NCBI GenBank assembly: GCA_030145265.1
Contig: JAQYWA010000070.1
Coordinates: forward strand, 1-8,974
DNA from: Desulfuromonas sp.
Lineage (GTDB): Bacteria > Desulfobacterota > Desulfuromonadia > Desulfuromonadales > Trichloromonadaceae
Length of the DNA stretch: 8,974 nucleotides
Direction of reading: 5' to 3'
Position numbers and translations under genes: made by a program. Position 1 is the first letter of the stretch, and every line of letters starts with the position of its first letter. Below, in pieces: positions 1 through 5,649 of the stretch. The notes under the pieces were generated by a model. That model was not told the origin of the DNA, did no database searches, and saw only the letters and a list, made by a program, of their open reading frames with translations.

Positions 1-498
1 GCGATCATGGTGTCGTTCGGTTGTGGCGGTCCTCGGGTCAAGGCGCCTACCCTGGCCGGCGGCGGAAGCTACTCGATTGCCGTGCTTTCCGATCGCGGAA
101 TCACGCCGGAGCTCGGCCCTGACCGGCGTAATCAGTACAACCAGGTCGGTGAATGGATGGAGCGGGACTTGTTGCGGATGTTGAAAAAAGTCGGTTATAC
201 GGCCCGTCTGGTCAGCAGTCGTAGTGAATTTACCGCCGGTCCCGGCGAGTATCTGCTGACCGTGCGCATGGAACGCTACAACCCCGGCAGCAAGGCGGCT
301 CGGATGCTGGTCGGTTTCGGTGCCGGTGCGACCTCGCTTGACACTCATTTCGAACTCTACGGTGCCTCATCGAAGCCGCTCCTGGCCGAAGATCACGGCG
401 TCGGTTCGAGCATCGACTGGTACCAGGTGGTGCAGAAGCTCAACCAGCAGATGGTCGACGCGGTTTCCCGCAAACTGGCGGAAGGGGCGCGGGGCTAA
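1..498 (+). CDS. DUF4410-like lipoprotein, 5' end cut by window
   Basis: The reading frame is open from base 1, so the real start lies upstream. The first ATG in view (base 7) leaves only five residues before a cysteine (MVSFGC), too few for a signal peptide. The visible start is therefore probably the tail of a lipoprotein signal sequence, with Cys as the lipidated residue, although Ser at -3 and Phe at -2 make a loose lipobox. The body fits the DUF4410 pattern as I know it: a beta-strand opening (SIAVLSDRGITPEL), an amphipathic helix ending in LKKVGY, then a segment NPGSKAARMLVGFGAGATSL ahead of the strand THFELYG. DUF4410 proteins are small, probably envelope-anchored proteins of unknown function. 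The gene ends 25 bases before a strong terminator. High GC (40 of 60 bases at 241-300) matches the right half of the window, not the genes next to it. Family assignment is from recognition only. Confidence 0.7.
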   Translation, partial: AIMVSFGCGGPRVKAPTLAGGGSYSIAVLSDRGITPELGPDRRNQYNQVGEWMERDLLRMLKKVGYTARLVSSRSEFTAGPGEYLLTVRMERYNPGSKAARMLVGFGAGATSLDTHFELYGASSKPLLAEDHGVGSSIDWYQVVQKLNQQMVDAVSRKLAEGARG

Positions 499-523
499 GA
501 CAAAAACGCCTGTAGAACAACGC

Positions 524-558
524 AAAACGGCTGGCTCCGCGAGGATGCCAGCCGTTTT
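524..558 (+). terminator. Intrinsic terminator after the DUF4410-like gene
   Basis: A perfect 12-bp inverted repeat, AAAACGGCTGGC at 524-535 and GCCAGCCGTTTT at 547-558, encloses an 11-base loop and runs into a T stretch ending at 559. The A/T ends of the stem give a U-run on either strand, so it may also stop minus-strand transcripts coming from the amidotransferase gene, for which no other terminator is visible. Confidence 0.88.
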
Positions 559-580
559 TGTGTCTTGACTCGGACTGCGA

Positions 581-619
581 TTACACCACCGTCAGCAGCG
601 CATAGCTGATGGTGAACAG
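581..619 (-). pseudogene. 3' remnant of a DarB-like ketosynthase gene
   Basis: Read on the minus strand this piece encodes LFTISYALLTVV followed by TAA. The intact ketosynthase gene at 4492-5637 ends RFTISYTMLTVV-TAA. The two 39-base ends (581-619 and 4492-4530) agree at 33 of 39 positions by my count: 17 identical bases, a variable patch, then 14 identical bases. Similarity may continue a few bases downstream of the stop (both flanks hold a GACTG), but it stops abruptly beyond 619, where an AT-rich tract begins. There is no start codon or upstream coding part, so it cannot make an enzyme. Most differences are synonymous or conservative (Thr/Ala, Met/Leu), which hints at a once-functional paralogue or orthologue rather than a fresh copy. 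It is too short for firm phylogeny. Confidence 0.72.
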
Positions 620-659
620 AAGTTAGACTGTTTTTTTAAAATTGATTTGAGCGCCGACC

Positions 660-1373
660 TCAGGCCGTGCCTCTCAGCGCAATCGCCAAAAATTCTTCCT
701 TCGCCATCATCTCCCACTCCATGTTTTCATCCAGAGGCTCGGATGAAATAAAGCAGGAATTATCCGAATAGGCTTTGTAGAGAGAGTAGTAGTCCGGCTC
801 CTTGGCGTAATCACGATAGGCGAATAATTTCACGCCATCACTGAAGAGGCAATTCAGCGCCGAAAATTTGTGTTTCTGCTTGATCGTCGCTGCCGAATCA
901 AGAAACGCCTGGCCCAGATCCTGCGCCTTGCCACTCATGACATGATAAAAGAACACCTCCGTATCGCGGGCATCGGCGGGCAGACCCGGCTGGCAGATGC
1001 CCGGTATCAGACCCTGGTAGTCGTAGACCACGCCGTTATGAAAAAACACGGTGTTGCCCAGGTGGAACGGGTGGGCGTGCCGGGTGTTGGCGGTGTTCGC
1101 CCAGGCGGATTTGCGCAGGTGGAGGATCATCACTGGCGAGGTCTGCGCCGCGCTTAAGATCCCGATTACCTTGTCGGTCTCTTCCAGCAGGTTGACTCCG
1201 CTTTTATGGACGACCAGTTCCCCCTGTTGATAGAAGGCCAATCCCCAGCCATCCTCGTGTCCGGGAGGGTCTTCGGTCATGACCTGGCCGCTGCGCGCCA
1301 GCTCGCAGAAGCGGGCCACGATTCTCTCATGCTTTGTATAATCGAAATGGGTGATCCCAAGAACTCGGCACAT
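660..1373 (-). CDS. Stand-alone class II glutamine amidotransferase
   Basis: The 237-residue protein starts MCRVLG, so removal of the initiator Met would leave Cys2 as the N-terminal nucleophile that cleaves glutamine to glutamate and ammonia. Other family hallmarks are the GHEDGWGLAFY segment (38-48), HLRKSA (85-90, Arg87 likely holding the glutamine carboxylate), HPF (101-103) and HNG (112-114, oxyanion-hole Asn and Gly), and the RDTE segment around 136-139. The length is that of a glutaminase domain alone, like YafJ- or EgtC-type proteins (GATase_4 family). No synthase domain is fused or adjacent, so the ammonia acceptor is unknown. A ribosome site GAGAGG at 1381-1386 lies seven bases before the ATG. 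It follows spmB on the same strand after a 164-base gap that holds RNA structure. GC is low (29 of 60 at 781-840) compared with the high-GC flanks. Confidence 0.9.
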   Translation of the reverse strand: MCRVLGITHFDYTKHERIVARFCELARSGQVMTEDPPGHEDGWGLAFYQQGELVVHKSGVNLLEETDKVIGILSAAQTSPVMILHLRKSAWANTANTRHAHPFHLGNTVFFHNGVVYDYQGLIPGICQPGLPADARDTEVFFYHVMSGKAQDLGQAFLDSAATIKQKHKFSALNCLFSDGVKLFAYRDYAKEPDYYSLYKAYSDNSCFISSEPLDENMEWEMMAKEEFLAIALRGTA

Positions 1374-1389
1374 TCAGTAACCTCTCGGA

Positions 1390-1428
1390 CTATCCATGAG
1401 CCGGCTGCAAATCCGGCTGTTTGTCCAT
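1390..1428 (-). CDS. Possible 12-codon leader ORF before the amidotransferase
   Basis: The minus strand reads MDKQPDLQPAHG and a TAG stop. What makes it notable is a textbook Shine-Dalgarno AAGGAG (1436-1441) seven bases before the ATG, better than the site of the real gene downstream. The stop lies 16 bases before the amidotransferase start, so translation could be coupled, or could control folding of the hairpin inside the ORF. The peptide has no obvious run of a regulatory amino acid. A chance match is quite possible. Confidence 0.3.
   Translation of the reverse strand: MDKQPDLQPAHG
1399..1418 (-). promoter_or_regulatory. Small stem-loop inside the leader ORF
   Basis: The inverted repeat AGCCGG (1399-1404) / CCGGCT (1413-1418) has an 8-base loop and lies just upstream of the amidotransferase ribosome site. 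Ribosomes translating the small ORF would open it. Its function is inferred from position only. Confidence 0.35.
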
Positions 1429-1444
1429 ATTTCGGCTCCTTTTT

Positions 1445-1468
1445 GGCCCATAGCTATGGCTATGAGCC
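1445..1468 (-). promoter_or_regulatory. Ten-pair RNA hairpin between spmB and the amidotransferase gene
   Basis: Arms 1445-1454 (GGCCCATAGC) and 1459-1468 (GCTATGAGCC) flank a 4-base loop. The pair 1448/1465 is C-A on the plus strand but G-U in a minus-strand transcript, so the full ten-pair stem forms only in RNA from the operon strand. It is not a simple terminator: the minus-strand transcript continues with A5-GGAG, the ribosome site of the small ORF, instead of a U-run. It may be a processing or 3'-protection element for the upstream spm mRNA, or a translational control element. Confidence 0.5.
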
Positions 1469-1537
1469 TGCAAGCGAGCCAACATCTGCTCTCAAATATC
1501 CTAATTTTCGCTTCGCCCCGCATAGTTCGACAGGCTC

Positions 1538-2068
1538 CTAGAAAAACCATCTCGCAACGGCAACCGCCACAACGATGCCAATAAAATCCGCCACCAGACA
1601 GACCGGCACCAGGTAGCGGGTTTTCTTGATGCCGACGGCACCCAGGTAAACGGCCAGCACATAAAAAGTGGTTTCGGCGCTGCCCATAATCACCGCCGAC
1701 ATCTGGGTGGCCATGGAGTCCGGACCGGCAGTCTTGACGATGTCGGTGAACAGTGCGGTCGAGGCGCTGCCGGAGAGCGGCTTGATGATCGCCATGGAGA
1801 CGGCTTCGATCGGGATATCCAGAAAACCGAACACGCTGTAAAAGGCATCCCGGAGCACGTCGAAAGCACCGGAGGCCTGGAACCCCTTGATGGCCACGAA
1901 GATGGTCAACAGATAGGGGAAAATTTTGAAGATTATCGCCGGCCCTTCCTTGGCCCCGGCGACGAAGGAGTCATACACCCGGACCTTCTTGACGGTTCCG
2001 TACAGAACCGTGAACAGGATGAACAGCGGGATAATCAGCAGCGAGATGTATTCAACGTAAGCGATCAT
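1538..2068 (-). CDS. spmB: Spore maturation protein B homologue (SpmB)
   Basis: This 176-residue membrane protein belongs to the nucleoside-recognition (Gate) domain family, and its length is close to Bacillus SpmB. Hydrophobic segments lie at about 8-24, 45-62, 127-146 and 153-172. Recognisable SpmB signatures are VYDSFVAGAKEG (31-42), KPLSGSAS (96-103) and MGSAETTFY (128-136). In Bacillus, SpmA and SpmB are needed for proper dehydration of the spore core; the molecular activity is unknown, and homologues occur in many non-sporulating bacteria. The start ATG overlaps the spmA stop in an ATGA, so the two are translationally coupled and probably act together. Nothing else here indicates sporulation, so the role is more likely in the inner membrane during vegetative growth. 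The symbol follows homology and does not imply a sporulation role. Confidence 0.92.
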   Translation of the reverse strand: MIAYVEYISLLIIPLFILFTVLYGTVKKVRVYDSFVAGAKEGPAIIFKIFPYLLTIFVAIKGFQASGAFDVLRDAFYSVFGFLDIPIEAVSMAIIKPLSGSASTALFTDIVKTAGPDSMATQMSAVIMGSAETTFYVLAVYLGAVGIKKTRYLVPVCLVADFIGIVVAVAVARWFF

Positions 2069-2640
2069 CGGAAGATCTTCCTGAACGCGGCCAGGATCAG
2101 CAGCGCCGTCATGGTCGAGATGGCGGTGGCGATCAGCACGGGAAAGACGACCGCGGCCGGATTCCGGTGTCCGTAGCTGGCCAGGATGCCGATCACGGAG
2201 AACGGGATCAACTGGATACTGGCGGTGTTGATGACGATGAACGTCATCATCTCAGGGGTGATGGTCCCTTTCTCCTCATTGAGGAGATCGAGGTCCTGCA
2301 TGGCCTGAATCCCCAGCGGGGTGGCCGCGTTACCGAGGCCGAACAGGTTGGCCAAGACATTCAAGGTGATTGCCGTAATGGAGGGATGATCGCCGGGGAT
2401 ATTTTTGAACAGGCGGCAGATGACCGGCTTGAACAGGTGCGCGATCCGGTAGATCAGGCCGGAGTCTTCGAGGATTTTGGTGATCCCCAGCCAGACCGAG
2501 ACGATGCCGAGCAGATACAGCGAAACTTCCACCGCTGATTTGGCGCCGTCGAAGATCGACTTGGTAAACGCCTCCAGATGGCCGGTGAAGATGGCGAAAA
2601 CGATACTGACGCAAATCATAATCAGCCAGAGGACGTTCAT
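2065..2640 (-). CDS. spmA: Spore maturation protein A homologue (SpmA)
   Basis: The 191-residue polytopic membrane protein carries the nucleoside-recognition (Gate) fold. An N-terminal membrane segment (about 3-19) is followed by one at about 39-56, the hallmark stretch NVLANLFGLGNAATPLG (94-110), and two C-terminal segments (about 132-155 and 163-185). The GLGNAATPLGIQAM motif is the strongest SpmA identifier. The start overlaps the LD-carboxypeptidase stop by four bases (ATGA, 2637-2640), and the stop overlaps the spmB start in the same way, giving a tight three-gene unit. In Bacillus subtilis spmA and spmB follow dacB, a D,D-carboxypeptidase of spore cortex peptidoglycan. Here a different wall carboxypeptidase takes that place. 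A link to peptidoglycan or to a small solute is an inference; no transport substrate has been established that I know of. Confidence 0.92.
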   Translation of the reverse strand: MNVLWLIMICVSIVFAIFTGHLEAFTKSIFDGAKSAVEVSLYLLGIVSVWLGITKILEDSGLIYRIAHLFKPVICRLFKNIPGDHPSITAITLNVLANLFGLGNAATPLGIQAMQDLDLLNEEKGTITPEMMTFIVINTASIQLIPFSVIGILASYGHRNPAAVVFPVLIATAISTMTALLILAAFRKIFR

Positions 2641-3518
2641 CGGTGGCCCCCGGGGAAGGCCATGTTTCTGATCACCAGCTGCTTGCGCTCTGTATTCAGT
2701 TCAACCTCGGCACCGATCGGCAAGGTGATCTTGTTGGCGACATGGCCGATGTAAGGACAATGCACCACCGGGAAGTCCAGTGTCATTTGCGAGGCTAGGA
2801 TGTCATAGACCTGCTGGCTTCTGATTCCCCTGCAATCGCCGAGAATGAGCGCTTTGATCCCTTTAAATTTACCGGCCAGAATCCACTGGGTCAGATAGCG
2901 ATCCACCTCGTGCAGCTTTTCATCGACATCTTCGTAAAACAGGATCGCTCCCTTCGTGTCGATCTCCCAGTCGGTCTTGAGCAGCGCGGTCAGGGTGATC
3001 AGATTGCCCCCTTTCAGAATCCCGGCGGCACAACCTGGACGATAGACCTTGCAGGGGGCGCCTTTGAGCAGATTTTTCTCAGGATAGCCGTTGACGGCGT
3101 TGACCAGTGACTTCAGCGTGAATGCCGTTGGCGTGTCCAGGTTGATCACCATGGGGGCATGCAGGGTCACCAGCCCGGTGCGCTCGAAGATCGGATTGAG
3201 CAAGGCGGAGAGGTCGCTGAAGCCGGCGATGATTTTGGGATGTCTTTTGATGAGGTCGAAGTCGATGAACGGGAGTGTTTTCATCGCACTGTACCCCCCG
3301 CGCAAGGCCAGGATCATGTCGACTCCGGGATCCGCAAACGCTCCATGGATTTGCTCGGCCTTCTCTTGCGGCGAGGGGAGCACCTTCGGAAATTCCGGAT
3401 TGACGACGTTCCAACCCAGCCTGGTGAGCTGCTTGATGCCGGCGGTAAAGTCACGTTTTTGCTTGATCAGATAGCTGGGTGTTACAATAAAGACGTTCTT
3501 CAAGGGCCAAATCTCCAC
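2637..3518 (-). CDS. LD-carboxypeptidase, peptidase family S66
   Basis: S66 enzymes remove the terminal D-alanine from tetrapeptide stems during peptidoglycan recycling, usually in the cytoplasm. The 293-residue product shows the expected serine-glutamate-histidine triad: nucleophile Ser101 in IIAGFSDLSALL (97-107), Glu196 in LFYEDVDE (193-200) and His259 in YIGHVANK (256-263). The ALRGGYSAMK stretch (71-80) is also typical. No signal peptide is seen, in line with a cytosolic LdcA-type enzyme. The start is uncertain. The GTG at 3518 has no clear ribosome site. A TTG at 3503 has GGAG nine bases upstream and would begin LKNVFIVTPSY, which fits the family's usual short N-terminus. It is the first gene of the overlapping unit with spmA and spmB, and is divergent from another cell-wall hydrolase gene. 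Confidence 0.92.
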   Translation of the reverse strand: MEIWPLKNVFIVTPSYLIKQKRDFTAGIKQLTRLGWNVVNPEFPKVLPSPQEKAEQIHGAFADPGVDMILALRGGYSAMKTLPFIDFDLIKRHPKIIAGFSDLSALLNPIFERTGLVTLHAPMVINLDTPTAFTLKSLVNAVNGYPEKNLLKGAPCKVYRPGCAAGILKGGNLITLTALLKTDWEIDTKGAILFYEDVDEKLHEVDRYLTQWILAGKFKGIKALILGDCRGIRSQQVYDILASQMTLDFPVVHCPYIGHVANKITLPIGAEVELNTERKQLVIRNMAFPGGHR

Positions 3519-3604
3519 AATGTCGAAAATCTATTTTGCGTCAATTTATCGCCAATCAGGTCCAAATACAACAGGATTGGAAGCGGAGCCTTGCCGCATA
3601 ACTC

Positions 3605-3633
3605 TTGCCAAACGGCTCGCCCCCTTTTATAAC
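3605..3633 (+). promoter_or_regulatory. Sigma-70-type promoter of the DUF1460 gene
   Basis: A -35 box TTGCCA (3605-3610) and a -10 box TATAAC (3628-3633) are 17 bases apart; each matches five of six consensus bases. Transcription would start near 3640, only a few bases before the candidate start codons at 3644 and 3653. This also argues against the in-frame TTG at 3605 as a start codon. Confidence 0.6.
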
Positions 3634-3643
3634 TTCACCATGG

Positions 3644-4447
3644 ATGCCGCTGATGCCTTTTAAAATACTTCAATCGACACTCTTCGCCTTTTGCCTGCTG
3701 TCCAGCGTTGCGCTGGGTGCAGACCGGAGTCTGGTCAATCTCGGGCGCTGGAGCGAGACTGACCTCGCGCAGATCATCAGCACGGCACGCTCTATGGAGG
3801 CTCCCGGCGAGCGGATTGTTTCACTCTCCCGGAACTTCATTGAGACCCCTTATGTCGCAGACACCCTGATCGGCGATTCGCAAACAGCGGAACAACTGGT
3901 CATCACCCTGGCCGGGTTCGACTGCTTTACTTTTCTCGATGTGATCGAAGCCTTGCGCCGCGCATTAGACCTGACCGATTTCCCTGAACAATTAAAACAA
4001 GTCCGCTATCGCGGTGCCAAGGTGACCTATGAAAATCGCCGACACTTTTTCAGCGATTGGGTTGCCGGAGATACCGCCAGGATCGGTGATGTGACCGCAG
4101 CCGTCGGGCAGGGCAGAGCTCAGGTGGTCGTCAAGCAGCTCAATCTTAAAAGCGACGGGTCCCGTTGGTTGCCAGGGGTCTCTGTGACGCGGCGTGAAAT
4201 AATCTACATTCCCACGAACGAAATGGACAGGGACGTGTTGTCCGCTCTGCAGGCAGGCGATTATGTCGGCATTTACAGTGATCACGCCGGTCTTGACGTC
4301 AGTCATGTCGGGTTGCTGGTTCAAGGTGAAAACCGCTTCATGCTGCGCCATGCCTCATCGCGCAACAGCGTGAGACGGGTCGTTGACGTCGATCTGCTGG
4401 AGTATTTACAGGGCAAGCCGGGGCTGGTGGTCTATCGTGCCAGGTAG
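3644..4447 (+). CDS. Exported DUF1460 (NlpC/P60-like) cell-wall hydrolase
   Basis: The protein resembles the DUF1460 family, whose characterised members have an NlpC/P60-like cysteine-peptidase fold and act on N-acetylmuramyl-L-alanine. Counting from the ATG at 3644 (267 residues), the catalytic Cys is Cys94 in AGFDCFTFLD, at the start of a helix, and the His is His221 in DVSHVGLLV; a later LRHASS segment may supply the third polar residue. The N-terminus is a Sec signal peptide: Lys, a hydrophobic core rich in Leu and Phe, and a likely cut after SSVALG, so the enzyme works in the periplasm. The start is either 3644 or 3653; the second puts a weak TGGA site eight bases ahead. The promoter at 3605-3633 makes the leader very short. 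It is divergent from the LD-carboxypeptidase operon, which suggests a shared role in wall turnover, though regulation is not visible. Confidence 0.82.
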   Translation: MPLMPFKILQSTLFAFCLLSSVALGADRSLVNLGRWSETDLAQIISTARSMEAPGERIVSLSRNFIETPYVADTLIGDSQTAEQLVITLAGFDCFTFLDVIEALRRALDLTDFPEQLKQVRYRGAKVTYENRRHFFSDWVAGDTARIGDVTAAVGQGRAQVVVKQLNLKSDGSRWLPGVSVTRREIIYIPTNEMDRDVLSALQAGDYVGIYSDHAGLDVSHVGLLVQGENRFMLRHASSRNSVRRVVDVDLLEYLQGKPGLVVYRAR

Positions 4448-4491
4448 CGTGGTTGACTGTTCATCCAGGGGCACCGGGTCAGACTGTCTCT

Positions 4492-5637
4492 TTACACCAC
4501 CGTCAGCATGGTGTAGCTGATGGTGAAGCGACCGCTTTCGGGGACGAACAGCAGCAGGCGGTCGCCCTGTTTGAGCCGGCCCGAGTGAAACAACTCTTCG
4601 AGAATGATGTAGATTGAGGCCGAGCCGGTGTTCCCCTTGGTCGGCAGGTTGGAGAACCAGCGATCAAGCGGGATTTCAAAGTCGATGGACTTGAGGTGGT
4701 CGTAGATCTGCAGGCGGAAGAAGTCCGACGAGTAGTGAGGAAGGAACCAGGTGATGTCGTCAGGGCGCAGATTGTATTTCGCGATCAGTTTCGGCAGGGT
4801 GCGTTCCACCGAGGTGGGAATGATTTCGCTGTTGAGCAGCTTGACGTCCTGTTTGACGGGCATGACGTGTTGCCGGGCTGCCTCTTCCGGAGTGAATTCG
4901 CGCCAGCCGGTGAGGGTGCCGTCTTCGTTTTTAACCGCTCCGGAGTACATGCAGGTCTCTAACTGGTGGGCGAAGGAGACCATCTCGATCCAGTTGATTT
5001 TCAGTGCCGGGCGGCCCTTCGGCCTGGTGCTGGTGAGAAAGGCGGCGCCGGCGCCGTCGGAGAGCATCCAGCGCAGAAAGTCGGCTTCAAAGGCGAGGAT
5101 CGGCTGTGCTTCGAGGTCGACGTCGTCGCGGCTGGGCAGGCCGCTGCTGAGGGCCGCGCGCATGTAGGTGGATGAAAGCTCCGAGCCGGTGGCGACGGCA
5201 TTGCCGACCAGGCCGCTGGCGACGTTTAGCCAGGCGTACTTGAGGGCGGTCATCCCGGCGACGCAGACGCCGGCGGTGCTGATCACCTCGCAGGGGGCCG
5301 CGGCGAGTTCGCCGTGCACCATCGAGGCATGGCCGGGCATGGTCTGGTCGGGAGAAGAGGTGCCGCTGGCCAGACATTCGATGTCGGCCGGGGTGAAGCC
5401 GTCGTAGGGGCACAGCCGGCGAACCGCTTCGGCTGCGAGTTGGGCGTTGCTGTGAGTGGTGCGGCCGGTCTGCGGATCGATGGCGTAGTGGCGGCTGGTG
5501 ATCCGGTTGTTGCGCAGGATGATGCGGCGGGTGCGGGACGGCAGCTGATTGACCATCCCCAGCATCGCTTCCATCTGTTCGTTGCTGACCGGCGCGTTGG
5601 GGAGGAAGGCCCCGAGGTCGGTGATAAAAACATCCAT
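4492..5637 (-). CDS. StlD/DarB-type beta-ketoacyl-ACP synthase (KAS III-like)
   Basis: This 381-residue thiolase-fold condensing enzyme has a complete Cys-His-Asn triad: Cys125 in STAGVCVAGMTAL (120-132), His301 in FLPHYSSDFF (298-307) and Asn336 in PTKGNTGSASI (332-342). The N-terminus (ITDLGAFLPNAPVSNEQME, then RRIILRNNRITSRHYAID) recalls the StlD/DarB branch more than housekeeping FabH. DarB condenses two beta-ketoacyl units on the way to dialkylresorcinols; StlD makes the analogous ring precursor in stilbene synthesis. No DarA-like aromatase, acyl carrier protein or DarC-like oxidase is in the window, so the product cannot be named. It lies 12 bases after the radical SAM gene, with an AAAGGT ribosome site eight bases before the ATG, so the two are one operon. 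GC is very high (46 of 60 at 5101-5160). Its 3' end is echoed by the fragment at 581-619. Confidence 0.9.
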   Translation of the reverse strand: MDVFITDLGAFLPNAPVSNEQMEAMLGMVNQLPSRTRRIILRNNRITSRHYAIDPQTGRTTHSNAQLAAEAVRRLCPYDGFTPADIECLASGTSSPDQTMPGHASMVHGELAAAPCEVISTAGVCVAGMTALKYAWLNVASGLVGNAVATGSELSSTYMRAALSSGLPSRDDVDLEAQPILAFEADFLRWMLSDGAGAAFLTSTRPKGRPALKINWIEMVSFAHQLETCMYSGAVKNEDGTLTGWREFTPEEAARQHVMPVKQDVKLLNSEIIPTSVERTLPKLIAKYNLRPDDITWFLPHYSSDFFRLQIYDHLKSIDFEIPLDRWFSNLPTKGNTGSASIYIILEELFHSGRLKQGDRLLLFVPESGRFTISYTMLTVV

Positions 5638-5649
5638 TGCGGTAAACCT

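Noticed and set aside
620..659. AT-rich tract with T7 and AAAA beside the ketosynthase fossil, considered as a terminator or insertion end.
   Set aside because: No hairpin, no terminal inverted repeat and no target duplication are visible.
1469..1537. Possible promoter just after spmB for the amidotransferase gene.
   Set aside because: No pair of boxes with acceptable match and spacing was found; read-through from the spm operon is simpler.
4448..4491. Search for a terminator between the convergent DUF1460 and ketosynthase genes.
   Set aside because: Only a direct repeat of GACTGT (4455 and about 4483) is seen; no stem with a T-run.
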